30,313 nt of DNA from Pseudozyma flocculosa PF-1 (GCF_000417875.1 NW_006920877.1:878215-908527); one strand, 5' to 3'. Numbered from the stretch's first letter, positions 1 through 9,587 are shown. Notes: a model not told the origin generated them from the letters alone. Program-made: numbers and translations.

Positions 1-1
1 C

Positions 2-2857
2 GGAGCCACCGACGGCCTGGCCAACGGTGCGGCCACCTCTGCGGCCGGAGGCGACGATGGTGCACCGAGCATGGTCGAATTCAGGGACCCGAGGAACCGG
101 TACATGTCCGACGAGGAGCTCGACTCGATCCTGCCGTCCGAGGGTTACAAGATTGTCGAGCCGCCGGCCGACTACGCGCCCATCCGGACGCCGGCGCGCA
201 AGCTGATGCAGACGCCCGCGCCCCTCGACGGCGGCGGCTTCACGATGCAGGACGAGAACGCCGCCCGCGCCGGCCTCGAGGAGCTCATCCCGGAGCTGCC
301 CACCGACATCCCGGGCGTGGGCCAGCTGGCCTTCTTCAAGTCCGAGGACCAGACGTTCTTCAAAAAGATCCTGCACGAGGAGGACGAGGCGACGCTGTCG
401 AGCGACGAGGTCAAGGAGCGCAAGATCATGCGCCTGCTGCTGCGCATCAAGAACGGCACGCCCTCGACGCGCAAGACGGCGCTGCGCACCATCACCGACC
501 GCGCGCGCGAGTTTGGCGCCGGCCCGCTGTTTGACAAGATCCTGCCGCTGCTCATGGAGCGCACCCTCGAGGACCAGGAGCGCCACCTGCTCGTCAAGGT
601 CATTGACCGCATCCTGTACAAGCTCGACGACCTGGTGCGCCCCTATGTCCACCGGATCCTCGTCGTCATCGAGCCTCTGCTGATCGACGAGGACTACTAC
701 GCCCGCGTCGAGGGCCGCGAGATTATCAGCAACCTGTCCAAGGCCGCCGGCCTGGCCCACATGATCAGCACGATGCGCCCCGACATTGACCACGTCGACG
801 AGTACGTCCGCAACACGACGGCGCGCGCCTTTTCGGTCGTCGCGTCGGCGCTCGGCATCCCGGCGCTGCTGCCGTTCCTCAAGGCCGTGTGCCGCTCCAA
901 GAAGAGCTGGCAGGCGCGGCACACGGGCATCCGGATCGTGCAGCAGATTGCCATCATGATGGGCTGCGCGGTGCTGCCGCACCTCAAGAGCCTGGTCGAC
1001 TGCGTCGAGAGGGGGCTCGAGGACGAGCAGCAAAAGGTCAAGACGATGACGGCGCTGGCGCTGGCGGCGCTCGCCGAGGCGGCGGCGCCCTACGGCATCG
1101 AGAGCTTCGAAAACGTGCTCAAGCCCCTGTGGCTCGGCATCCGCCAGCACCGCGGCAAGGGCCTGGCGGCGTTCCTCAAGGCCATCGGCTTCATCATCCC
1201 GCTGATGGACTCGGACAGCACGCTCTACTTTGTCAAGGAGGTGACGCCGACGCTGATCCGCGAGTTCCAGAGCGCCGACGAGGAGATGAAGAAGATTGTG
1301 CTCAAGGTGGTGAAGCAGTGCGCCGCCACCGAGGGCGTGACGGGCGCGTTCCTGCGCGACGAGATGCTGCCCGAGTACTTCAAAAACTTCTGGGTGCGGC
1401 GGATGGCGCTGGACCGGCGCAACTACCGCCAGGTGGTCGAGACGACCGTCGAGCTGGCGCAGAAGACGGGCGTGGCCGAGATTGTGGGGCGGATCGTCAA
1501 CGAGCTCAAGGACGAGAGCGAGCCCTTCCGCAAGATGGTCATGGAGACGATCCAAAAGGTGGTGGCCAGCCTGGGCGCGGCCGACATCGACGAGCGGCTC
1601 GAGGTGCAGCTGATCGACGGGCTGATCTACGCGTTCCAGGAGCAGACGGTCGAGGACCAGGTGATGCTCGACGGCGTCGGCACCGTCGTCAACGCGCTGG
1701 GCATGCGCGTCAAGCCGTACCTGACCCAGATTGTGTCGACGATCCTGTGGCGCCTCAACAACAAGAACGCCAAGACGCGGCAGCAGGCGGCCGACCTGAC
1801 GACGAAGCTGGCCGTCGTCATCAAGCAGTGCGGCGAGGACGCGCTGCTGTCCAAGCTGGGCGTGGTGCTGTTTGAGCAGCTGGGCGAGGAGTTCCCCGAG
1901 GCGCTGGCGGCCATCATCAGCGCCGAGACGGCCATCGCCAACGTGGTCGGCATGACGGCCATGAGCCCGCCGATCAAGGACCTGCTGCCGCGGATGACGC
2001 CCATCCTGCGCAACCGGCACGAAAAGGTGCAGGAGGCGAGCATCAACCTCATCGGGCGGATCGCCGACAACGGGAGCGAGTTTGTCAGCCCGCGCGAGTG
2101 GATGCGCATCTGCTTTGAGCTGCTCGACCTGCTCAAGGCGCACAAGAAGGCCATCCGGCGGGCGGCCGTCAACAGCTTTGGCTACATTGCGCGCGCCATT
2201 GGGCCGTCGGACGTGCTCCAGGTGCTGCTGACCAACCTGCGCGTCCAGGAGCGCCAGTCGCGCGTGTGCTCGACGGTGGCCATCGCCATTGTGGCCGAGA
2301 CGTGCGGGCCGTTTACGACGCTGCCGGCCATCCTCAACGAGTACCGCACGCCGGAGCTCAACGTGCGCAACGGCTGCCTCAAGGCGCTCAGCTGGGTCTT
2401 CGAGTACATTGGCGAGATGAGCAAGGACTACGTGTACAGCGTCATTGGGTGCCTCGACGACGCGCTGACCGACCGGGACCAGGTGCACCGGCAGACGGCG
2501 GCGAGCATCGTCAAGCACCTTGCGCTGGGCACGGCCGGGCTGGGCCACGAGGAGAGCATGCAGCACCTGCTCAACCTGGTGTGGCCCAACATCTTTGAGA
2601 CCAGCCCGCACGTGCTGGGCTCGGTCATGTCGGCGATTGAGAGCCTCGAGGTGGCGCTGGGCCCCGGGGTGCTGCTCCACCACACGCTCCAGGGCCTCTT
2701 CCACCCGGCGCGCAAGGTGCGCGAGGTCTACGTGCGCCTCTACAACACGACCTACCTGCGCTCCCAGGACGCCCTCGTCGCCTTCTACCCGGACCTCTCG
2801 GAGTTTTCAGACGACCGCAACGACTACCGCCGCCACGAGCTCTACACGTTCATCTGA
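2..2857 (+). CDS. HSH155: Splicing factor 3B subunit 1 (SF3B1/Hsh155), C-terminal part, 5' end outside window
   Basis: SF3B1 is the HEAT-repeat scaffold of the U2 snRNP SF3b complex; it clamps the branch-site helix in the nucleus. The frame is open from base 2 with no stop, so the gene starts upstream and the Met at 71 is internal. The visible 951 residues begin in the linker before the HEAT superhelix (the [11 protein letters not shown] block near 170-210 is a signature of the family). They run through about 20 HEAT repeats to a natural stop, collinear with the last three quarters of the 1304-residue human protein. Highly conserved blocks include [16 protein letters not shown] (about 1142-1190), [10 protein letters not shown] and KAIRRAAVN. 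Lys matching human K700 is at 1034-1036, His matching H662 at 920-922 and Arg matching R625 at 809-811; the K666 position is Arg (932-934). No intron is seen in the window. A run of 16 C follows the stop codon. Identification is very secure; the symbol follows yeast usage. Confidence 0.97.
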   Translation, partial: GATDGLANGAATSAAGGDDGAPSMVEFRDPRNRYMSDEELDSILPSEGYKIVEPPADYAPIRTPARKLMQTPAPLDGGGFTMQDENAARAGLEELIPELPTDIPGVGQLAFFKSEDQTFFKKILHEEDEATLSSDEVKERKIMRLLLRIKNGTPSTRKTALRTITDRAREFGAGPLFDKILPLLMERTLEDQERHLLVKVIDRILYKLDDLVRPYVHRILVVIEPLLIDEDYYARVEGREIISNLSKAAGLAHMISTMRPDIDHVDEYVRNTTARAFSVVASALGIPALLPFLKAVCRSKKSWQARHTGIRIVQQIAIMMGCAVLPHLKSLVDCVERGLEDEQQKVKTMTALALAALAEAAAPYGIESFENVLKPLWLGIRQHRGKGLAAFLKAIGFIIPLMDSDSTLYFVKEVTPTLIREFQSADEEMKKIVLKVVKQCAATEGVTGAFLRDEMLPEYFKNFWVRRMALDRRNYRQVVETTVELAQKTGVAEIVGRIVNELKDESEPFRKMVMETIQKVVASLGAADIDERLEVQLIDGLIYAFQEQTVEDQVMLDGVGTVVNALGMRVKPYLTQIVSTILWRLNNKNAKTRQQAADLTTKLAVVIKQCGEDALLSKLGVVLFEQLGEEFPEALAAIISAETAIANVVGMTAMSPPIKDLLPRMTPILRNRHEKVQEASINLIGRIADNGSEFVSPREWMRICFELLDLLKAHKKAIRRAAVNSFGYIARAIGPSDVLQVLLTNLRVQERQSRVCSTVAIAIVAETCGPFTTLPAILNEYRTPELNVRNGCLKALSWVFEYIGEMSKDYVYSVIGCLDDALTDRDQVHRQTAASIVKHLALGTAGLGHEESMQHLLNLVWPNIFETSPHVLGSVMSAIESLEVALGPGVLLHHTLQGLFHPARKVREVYVRLYNTTYLRSQDALVAFYPDLSEFSDDRNDYRRHELYTFI

Positions 2858-2863
2858 CCGCTG

Positions 2864-2879
2864 CCCCCCCCCCCCCCCC
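2864..2879. repeat. Homopolymer run of 16 C
   Basis: An uninterrupted run of 16 cytosines starts seven bases after the SF3B1 stop codon, in the presumed 3' UTR. Its length may be inexact, because such runs are error-prone in sequencing. Confidence 0.9.
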
Positions 2880-2996
2880 GAGCGCTTGCCCGCCCCCGTT
2901 GGCTGGCACGCTCCCCTCCCTGTCGATTCGTGTACCATCAGTTGACCCTGTCGCCGAGCCGTAGCCGCGTGGCGCGGGGGCGGACCCAGGCCGCGG

Positions 2997-3000
<4 letters not shown>

Positions 3001-3028
<28 letters not shown>
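3001..3028. repeat. GTC trinucleotide microsatellite, about 9 copies
   Basis: Perfect GTC repeats, about nine copies, between SF3B1 and the sirtuin gene. Confidence 0.95.
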
Positions 3029-3029
<1 letters not shown>

Positions 3030-3160
3030 GCTCGCTCTGTGGCAATCGAGAATCTTGACATCTTCTGCCGTGCATCGCCGGCCGGTGCTTTGTCGCGGGT
3101 GCGTGGCAGGCCAAAGTGGAGGTTTGTTGCCTCAGCCTGCCTGCTGCCTGCCTGGCTGCG

Positions 3161-3210
3161 ACTGACCGACCGACTGACCGACCGACTGACCCACCAACCG
3201 ACCGACCAAC
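3161..3210. repeat. 12-base tandem repeat (ACTGACCGACCG), degenerate
   Basis: Two perfect copies of ACTGACCGACCG (3161-3184) are followed by a partial third and by degenerate ACCGACC units to about 3210. The array lies about 170 bases upstream of the sirtuin start codon, in its promoter or leader. Confidence 0.9.
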
Positions 3211-3378
3211 CTTGCTTGGCTTGTCGGCACGCAGCCCTCCTGCTCACCACCATCACCGTCACTGTCACCATCATCGGCACTACAACGTCGCTCCTCGATC
3301 CTGCAACGCCACCCCCCTTTCTCCCCCCGGATCTAAACACAACAGCAGCACGTCGGCCCGAGAAGAGCAGCGCGACCC

Positions 3379-5308
3379 ATGAAGATCTCGATCCCCTCGA
3401 TCCCGGAAACGTCTTCGCGCGCCGCCATCGAGTATACCCTGCAGCATGCCGCCGAGCTCGTCGCCGCCTTCCTCTCTAACGCAAAGGGAAAAGGCCTCAT
3501 CATGACCGGTACGTGTACCCGGCCCCCGCGCCTGTTTATTAGCGTGTACCGAGGTTGTCGGCCTGACTCGGAGTCCTTGCCTACCTTGCCCACCCCCTGT
3601 CCCCGCCCCTGCCCCTCGGATTCTGCAGGTGCGGGTGCCTCGGTCGATAGTGGAATCGCGCCGTATCGTGGCGAGAATGGGCATTACAGTGAGTCCGCCC
3701 GTACCGCCGGGCGTGTGACACGAGACACAGGAGGCGATGCAGAGAGTGCGAGAGGAAGAGGGAGAAGGTGCGCTTTGGAGCGAGCGGCCCGCTGATGTCC
3801 TCTCGACCCTACCACACCCCCACCCCACCCTGCAGCCGTGCACAAGACGTATAGGCCCATCTTCTACCACGAGTTCATCGACGAGTCGCCAAAGGGCCAC
3901 CTGGCCAGGTGCGTCGAATGCACTCAATCCCTGGCACCGGCTGCGGCCACATGGTCGAGGCGACGACGACGCGGCTGACCTCGCTGCCCCCTGCGCCCCC
4001 GCCTCGTCGTCCCGCACAGGCAGCGCTACTTCTCCCGCTCCTACCTCGGCTTCCCGCCCGTCCGCACCGCCCAACCCAACAAGACGCACTACTCGATCGC
4101 GGCCATACAGCGGCTGGGCTATGTGCCCGAGTTTATCACCCAGGTGCGTCTCGTCGGTCCGAGAGGTTGCCAGACGGCCCGAGCAGGGCCACGAGGGCGG
4201 CAACAGGCTGACGCCGGATGAGGCTCGACCTCGCCCTCGCCCTCGCAGAACGTCGACAATCTCCACCATGCGGCGACCCCGTCCCCTTCCTTGGCGGCGT
4301 CGACTATCCTCGAGCTGCACGGTGAGCAGCCTGTCCTTTGTTGCTCGATCGTGACGCTCTTTTCGGCTGGCTGACGACTGCGGAGCCCTTGGTCGCCGCT
4401 CGTTCTCTACGCTCGCCTCGCTGCTGCAGGCACGTTGAAGAACGTCGTCTGCGTGCAGTCGCCGCCTGCCTACGACCGGTCAGCAAGTCGGACGCCCCTC
4501 GACCGGGACCTGTACGACATCCTCTCGGCCTCTCACCTCCAAGGACCCCGGTCGGTGCGGCCCGTGACGGGCAACACGCCGACTGGCGACAACTATCCGC
4601 GCGGATGCGGCTTCCGTGGCTCGAGAGCGGCGTTCCAGGATGAGCTTACACGCCTCAATCCGAGGTGGGCCCAGCTGGCGCGAGAGATGCAAGAGACGGG
4701 CAAGTCGCCAAAGACGAACCCAGACGGCGATGTGAGTGCAATGCTGGAAGCGTGGGGTGGCGCGGCGCGCAGAACGGCGGCTGCGAGGTCATCGAGCCGC
4801 AGGCTGATGGCGGTTCAATCACCCGTGCCCGCTCGCTCGCTTCCTCGTCCTCGCCCTCGGGCCCTTTGCTCCGCAGGTCGACCTCGGCGACGTAGACTAC
4901 TCGACCTTCAACTACCCCTCGTGCCCCAGCTGCGGCGGCGTGCTCAAGCCCGCCGTCATCTTTTTTGGCGAGTCGGTGCCCGACGTGCTGCGCGACCACT
5001 CGTACCAGCTGGTGCGCGACGCCTCTGCGTTTCTGCTGGTGGGCACGTCGCTGGCGACCTACTCGGCCTTTCGGCTGGTCAAGCAGGCCGTCGAGGACGG
5101 CAAGCCCGTCCTCATTCTCAACAAGGGCCCCACGCGCGCCGACCCGATCGTGGACAACAAGATTGAGCTCGGCAGCTCAGAGGTGCTCAACGCCACCGCC
5201 CGGCTGCTGTCGAGCGGCCGGGAGGAAAAGGACCACGTCCTCCGGCGACTGCTCGAGAGCGGCGTCACGCTCGTGCCCAACCAGAGGCAGGCGGTCGTCT
5301 CGAGTTGA
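3379..5308 (+). CDS. Sir2-family NAD-dependent protein deacylase, class II (SIRT4-like), seven exons
   Basis: Exons: 3379-3508, 3629-3688, 3836-3908, 4020-4143, 4249-4321, 4430-4731, 4877-5308. All six introns are GT...AG (donors GTACGT, GTGAGT, GTGCGT, GTGCGT, GTGAGC, GTGAGT) and join into a 397-residue protein. The NAD-binding motif TGAGASVDSGI is at residues 43-53, split by intron 1; YRG follows at 56-58. QNVDNLH is at 129-135, the catalytic His of ELHG at 153, and zinc cysteines at C161, C213 and C270/C273. FFGES and GTSLATYSAFR are Rossmann-side motifs in the last exon. The blocks RQRYFSRSYLGFPP and GPTRAD place it with SIRT4-type fungal sirtuins rather than Sir2/Hst histone deacetylases. 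SIRT4 itself is mitochondrial; no clear presequence is visible here, so location is open. An in-frame stop at 3334-3336 makes 3379 the first possible start. The odd point is the long gap between C161 and C213. Confidence 0.93.
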
Positions 5309-5972
5309 GGAGCGTGGGCTGCGGTCGAGACGGGGACAAAGGGGGGCGGTGCCGGATAGATGGATACATGGATGGCCGCCATCTTTATCGTGGATGGCCG
5401 CCATCTATGTCGTGGCCTGCCTCTCACCTCTAGATGCCGTCGTCGAGCAACGACGTCCTTTGTCGACGACATATTGATGGACGTTGGAGCGGGTCTGCCC
5501 ACGACGGACGAGTCTGAGCTTGGCGCGGCCCGATCTGAGTGCGCGGAAAGGCGAGGCGAGGCGGGGTGCAGCCCCGATGGCCTGCCGACGGGATTTTCTG
5601 AAAGCCAAGGCGGGCGCAGCCTGGCCTGCCATCCGCCGCCAGGTCGGCTGGTCGCCACCACACCCTCTCTTGCCTTCTCCACACCATCATCCCTCCTCTC
5701 TGCGCCACTCCATTCCACCCTGCCTGCTCTTCCTTCGCGGCCTCGGCCGTCCATCACTTGTCCGTCGGATCGGTCATTTTGCCACGGCTACTGGGCCGAT
5801 TACCACCATCGCCGCCGCCACCGCAGCCTCGAGACTGAACGGGCGCCGACTTCCATGGTCTAGCTTGACGGCAGTGGCCATTGCCCATCCCCGCCACTGT
5901 TTTGCATCTCGTTGTACCTTTCACGATCTCCAAGGCCCACAACATTCCACCTTCTAAATTGGCCCCCCGACC
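5309..5972. other. Sirtuin-ESA1 intergenic region
   Basis: This region holds the sirtuin 3' end and the ESA1 promoter. It contains a 2 x 22-base direct repeat at 5370-5413. From about 5640 to 5760 it is pyrimidine-rich, as is common just upstream of fungal transcription starts. No credible gene is seen. Confidence 0.65.
5370..5413. repeat. 2 x 22-base direct repeat with a near-palindromic core
   Basis: Copies at 5370-5391 and 5392-5413 differ at only two bases. Each contains GATGGCCGCCATC, whose arms GATGG and CCATC are complementary, so a transcript could form small hairpins. It lies about 60 bases after the sirtuin stop codon, probably in the 3' UTR. Confidence 0.85.
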
Positions 5973-7746
5973 ATGGCGCCACGGCCGCAGAAGTCGTCGA
6001 GCGGCACGCCGGGCGGAGCCTCGGGCACGCCGGCGCCCGAGGAGGGCCCGGTGATTGTGCCCACCGGCAGCTACGGCATCGAGGACGTGCTGGTCGGGTG
6101 CAAGATCTTTGTGCAGAAGCCCGACGCCACGACCAAGGAGGTAGAGGAGCGCAAGGCCGAGATCCTCTCGATCCGCGAGAAGCCCAAGCCGCGGCTGACC
6201 AAGCGGCAGCAGGCCGAAAACGAGGGCAAGCCGGCGCCGACGCTCGAGGAGAAGCTCGAGTACTATGTGCACTACTGCGAGTTCAACAAGCGCCTCGACG
6301 AGTGGGTCAGCGGCACGCGCCTCGTCACGTCGCGCGAGCTCGAGCTGCCCAAGAGGGGCGCCCCCGGCCACGGCAACGAAAAGACCAAGCGCAAGGTGGT
6401 GCGCACCACGTCGAGCGGCACCTCGACGCCCGTCTCGACGCCCCTCACGCCGACGGGAAAGGGCAACCGCGGCGGCGGCGGCTCGCAGAACCTGCTCAAG
6501 AAGGCGGCGGCGCAGGCGGCCAAGAATGTCAAGATCGAGGACCAGGCGGCGTCCGGCATCGACTCGCCCCTGGCCCAGAAGCGCAAGGCCGAGGGCGGCG
6601 GCGGCGACGATGGCGGCCTCGACGGAGGCGGAGGCGCTGGCGACGGGTCCCAGGGCACCAGCGACGCGCGACGGCTCGGTGGACGCCGACGGCGAAGAGG
6701 ACGGTGCCGTCGTGGCCATGGAGATGGTGGGCGGCAACGACCAGCAGGAGCACGACGACCCGGCGACCGAGACCAACGGCGGCCTGACGGCCTCGCTCAA
6801 CCAGAACAAGAAGCAGGAGACGTTCAGCAAGGCGCAGGAGATTGAGAAGCTGCGCACGTCGGGCTCGATGACGCAGTCGGTGTCCGAGGTGGCGCGGGTC
6901 AAGAACCTCAACAAGCTACAGATGGGCAAGCACGAGGTCGAGACGTGGTACTTTAGCCCGTACCCGATCGAGTACGCCCACATCGACACGCTCTACATCT
7001 GCGAGATGTGCCTGTCGTACTTCCCGTCGCCCTACACGCTCAAGCGCCACCGCAGCAAGTGCACGCTGGTGCACCCGCCGGGCAACGAGATCTACCGCCA
7101 CGAGGACATTAGCTTTTTCGAGATCGACGGGCGGCGGCAGAAGACGTGGTGCCGCAACCTGTGCCTGCTGAGCAAGTGCTTCCTGGACCACAAGACGCTC
7201 TACTACGACGTCGACCCGTTCCTCTACTACATCATGTGCCAGCGCGACGACCTCGGCTGCCACACGATTGGCTACTTTTCAAAGGAAAAGGAGAGCGCGG
7301 AAAACTACAACGTGGCGTGCATCCTGACGCTGCCGCAGCACCAGCGGTGCGGGTACGGCAAGCTGCTCATCGAGTTTTCCTACGAGCTGACCAAGCGCGA
7401 AAACAAGCTGGGCAGCCCCGAGAAGCCGCTGTCAGACCTGGGCCTGCTGGGCTACCGCGCCTACTGGGCCGAGACGATTGTCGAGCTGCTGCTCAAGACG
7501 GACGAGGACATTAGCATCGAGGAGGTTGCCCACAAGACGGCCATTGTCCACGCCGACGTGCTGCACACGTGCATGGCGCTCAACATGCTCAAGCAGTACC
7601 AGGGCAAGCACTACCTCGTCCTCTCGGATGCCGTCATCGCGCAGCACGACCGGCAGGCCAAGAAGAAGCGCCGCCGCATCAACCCGGACAAGCTCAACTG
7701 GACCCCGCCCGTCTTTTCGCGCCAGCAGCTCCAGTTTGGCTGGTGA
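5973..7746 (+). CDS. ESA1: MYST-family histone acetyltransferase Esa1 (NuA4 catalytic subunit); frame break in the linker
   Basis: Esa1/Tip60 acetylates histone H4 and H2A variants in the NuA4 complex. The start at 5973 (CCATGG context) opens a frame with the Tudor-knot/chromo-barrel domain at residues 36-126, including [17 protein letters not shown] Ser/Gly/Lys-rich linker follows. The catalytic part lies in the +1 frame, open to the stop at 7744-7746. It has a C2HC zinc finger starting CEMC at 7000; a LLSK segment matching the autoacetylated Lys of the family; the catalytic Cys in [10 protein letters not shown] (7318-7320); the acetyl-CoA loop QRCGYGKL; and the general-base Glu in [10 protein letters not shown] (7420-7422). 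The shift must fall between about 6600 and 6690, in GC-rich sequence, and no usable intron is seen there. Removing one base would give about 590 residues against 445 in budding yeast, the extra length being linker. Function is very secure; whether the break is a sequence error or a real mutation is open. Confidence 0.95.
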
Positions 7747-8087
7747 TCCCCCCCTCCCCCCTCTGGCCGTCGCTTGGGTCCGTCCGTTGGTTCGTTTGCC
7801 ACCGCCGCCGGCAGAGCCGGCCAGGGGATCCATGTCTCTGGGCCTCGCTCTTCCTTTCCCGTGCCTCGTCCCCGTCTCGCTCGCATGTATCATACGGGCA
7901 TCGCGCTCGCGGCGAGAGACGCGACCGCGCCGCCGCCGCCGCCGCCCCCTCTTGTACTCTAGGCTCGATACCCCGTCCGTCCGTCGTCACTGGATCGCTT
8001 TCAGAAATTATCGGTTCACGGCAGGGGGGCGCGAGAGAGAGAGATAGGGAGACGATACACGTGGCGAGGCAGGCGGGAGGATCCGAT
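7747..8087. other. Convergent 3' region between ESA1 and the TUDOR-domain gene
   Basis: The two genes point at each other across this stretch. It is C/T-rich after the ESA1 stop and contains a (GCC)n-like run near 7925-7947 and a short GAGAGA run at 8031-8044. No gene is visible. Confidence 0.6.
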
Positions 8088-8471
8088 CTAGGGCTTGACG
8101 CCATCCAGTTCGCTGGCCTGTCGTGTCATTGAGCAAGAGGAAGACGGTTCGAGCGCACAGAAAGGGGTTAGCGGGGGTGGTGCAAGGTGAGTCAAGGAAC
8201 GCGCCACGCCATCTGCCCTTTGCTGCCGAAAGCGAGCGGGGGATTTGAGGGCAACGCCTTTCACCTTTTTGATGGCATCGCTGCCGCTCTCGGTATGGAT
8301 GACGACGGCGGGGTCCTCGTCGTCACCGTTCTTGGTGACGGTGTTGCCGCGCTTGGTCTTGACCTCTGCCTTGCCGTCGACGACGTCCTTGACCTCGCCC
8401 TTTGGGTGGCCCTGCCCCCACTTCCACGAAACCTTGTCGCCCTCGGACAGTTCGTGCGGGTCCGTCGGCAT
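8088..8471 (-). CDS. Small Hva1/DUF2945-type TUDOR-domain protein, two exons
   Basis: Read on the minus strand, exon 1 is 8471-8265 and exon 2 is 8117-8088, giving 78 residues. The body matches the Hva1_TUDOR (DUF2945) family: an acidic start, then EGDKVSWKWGQGHPKGEV, a beta-rich middle with KTKRGNTVTKNGD, and AVVIHTESG. The ending IKK + ASELDGVKP after splicing is the usual short family ending. The intron (8264-8118, 147 bases) has a GTGAAA donor, a CTAAC-like branch sequence and a CACGACAG acceptor. It is a multiple of three with no stop, so an unspliced reading is also open. The family name comes from a hypervirulence-associated Cryptococcus protein, but related small domains are widespread in bacteria and fungi, and no virulence role is implied here. 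I chose the Met at 8471 because upstream in-frame residues are a Thr run from a microsatellite. Molecular function is unknown. Confidence 0.85.
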   Translation of the reverse strand: MPTDPHELSEGDKVSWKWGQGHPKGEVKDVVDGKAEVKTKRGNTVTKNGDDEDPAVVIHTESGSDAIKKVKGVALKSPARFRQQRADGVARSLTHLAPPPLTPFCALEPSSSCSMTRQASELDGVKP

Positions 8472-9395
8472 CCTTGCGCTGCTCCGCTTCTGGGAGGTGG
8501 TGGTGGTGGTGGTGGTGGTGCGGGAGGGGGAAAAGGCTGGATGGCTTTGGCGCACGAGGAGGCGGAGACAGGTCGGTTGCATCCGCTACGATGGGGTCGT
8601 GGGCCTTTTGGATGGAGGGACGAGGTCTGGAGGTGAGTTCGACAAGAGGCTATATACGACGGTGGTGGCGGTGCCGGAGAGAAAGAGAGAGAGAGAGAGA
8701 GGGCGCGGGGGAGGATCGTCGAGGTCGTCATCGAGGCTAGCTTGCCCGACAATCGCTTCCAAACGAGCCCACCAGCCAGCAGCAGCAGCAGACAAGACCT
8801 TGAGTCGACCGCCACGCCGGACCGGTGAGCAGTACTCGACTAGGTACGTGAGTCGAACGAGGATCTCGTTGAGATGTGGGGCAAGGCTAGGAGGCGTGGT
8901 AGACGCTGGCTGACAAAGGCGACGACGATCGTCATCTCGACATCACCCCGGCGCTCGACCGTGGCTGGCCGCGGCGAGGGCAGAGCAAGCTAAGGTCAGG
9001 CAAGCTGAGGACGTCGAGGAGCAGGCGGGCACAGGCAGGCAGGCATGTGGGTCGTCAGCTTGAGACCCTGGCCTGCCTGTCAGGCTGCTTGCTGGGGGAC
9101 CCCGCCTGTCGAGCTTTCATCTCCCTCTCTCTGCTAGCCCGTCATCATCCTCGTCATCCCGGCATCCATCCAGAGTCGCTTGACCCATCGGATCGCCATC
9201 ACATCTCGCGTCCGACCACTCGGCTCGCATTGGATCGGATCGGATTCGACTCCACGTCCCTCGACGCCCGCCTCGTTCGGATCCGACCAGGCTAGGCCGC
9301 ATCGACAGACGAGACAAGCCACGTCCGCTGGCCCTCAGGAACCCCCACCTACCCTTGCCACTCACTCGACCCTCGTCCGACGAGCAACTTCCACA
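8472..9395. other. Divergent intergenic region, TUDOR gene / small membrane protein
   Basis: The region lies between two divergently oriented starts and probably holds both promoters. It contains a GGT microsatellite (8496-8520), a GA-rich run (8685-8701) and a short CAG run (8777-8791). GGCAGGCAGGCA-type sequence lies near 9024-9044. I see no further gene. Confidence 0.6.
8496..8520. repeat. GGT trinucleotide microsatellite, about 8 copies
   Basis: Perfect GGT repeats lie 25-50 bases upstream of the TUDOR-domain start codon. They would be ACC repeats in that gene's leader. Translated in frame they give a Thr run, which argues against a start further upstream. Confidence 0.95.
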
Positions 9396-9587
9396 ATGGT
9401 CGACCACACCGTCGTCGCGCCGCCACTGGGCCTCTTTATCGGCCTCTCGTTGGCACGGTACCGCCAGCACTCGCGCGACGTCGCCGGCGGCCAGTACGCC
9501 CCGGACCGCCTGTCGAGGCGGTACGGCCTCATCACCTGGGCCTGGCTCCTCTCGCTCTTCTGGCTGCTTTGGTCGGCCCTGGCATAG
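9396..9587 (+). CDS. Candidate 63-residue membrane protein, unrecognised
   Basis: A short frame starts in a strong context (ACAATGG: A at -3, G at +4) and encodes 63 residues. A hydrophobic N-terminal segment (about residues 6-20, PPLGLFIGLSLA) is followed by a charged loop with many Arg and one GGQYAPDRLSRRYG stretch. A strong C-terminal transmembrane segment rich in Trp and Leu (about 43-63) runs to the stop, so the protein would have two membrane segments with a basic loop. The frame is open upstream too, but that part looks like leader sequence. I do not recognise the family; small subunits of mitochondrial or ER membrane complexes have this size and shape, but that is only an analogy. 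Start context and composition favour a real gene, but its shortness leaves a clear chance that it is fortuitous. Confidence 0.5.
   Translation: MVDHTVVAPPLGLFIGLSLARYRQHSRDVAGGQYAPDRLSRRYGLITWAWLLSLFWLLWSALA

Larger units (their letters stand above)
2858..3378. other. SF3B1-sirtuin intergenic region
   Basis: This stretch must hold the SF3B1 3' end and the sirtuin promoter and leader. It contains the C16 run, a GTC trinucleotide array (3001-3028) and a 12-base repeat array (3161-3210). A CACCATCACC-like, pyrimidine-biased stretch (3240-3330) precedes the sirtuin start. I see no credible coding region or RNA gene. Confidence 0.7.

Noticed and set aside
6600..6690. Programmed ribosomal frameshift in ESA1
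   Set aside because: No slippery heptamer or shift-prone rare codon pair is evident at the switch, and programmed frameshifting is not known in this family. Sequence error is more likely.
3379..7746. Sirtuin and Esa1 side by side as a functional acetylation/deacetylation pair
   Set aside because: The sirtuin is of the SIRT4-like class, not the Sir2/Hst histone deacetylase class. Each gene appears to have its own promoter region, so adjacency alone does not support a joint system.
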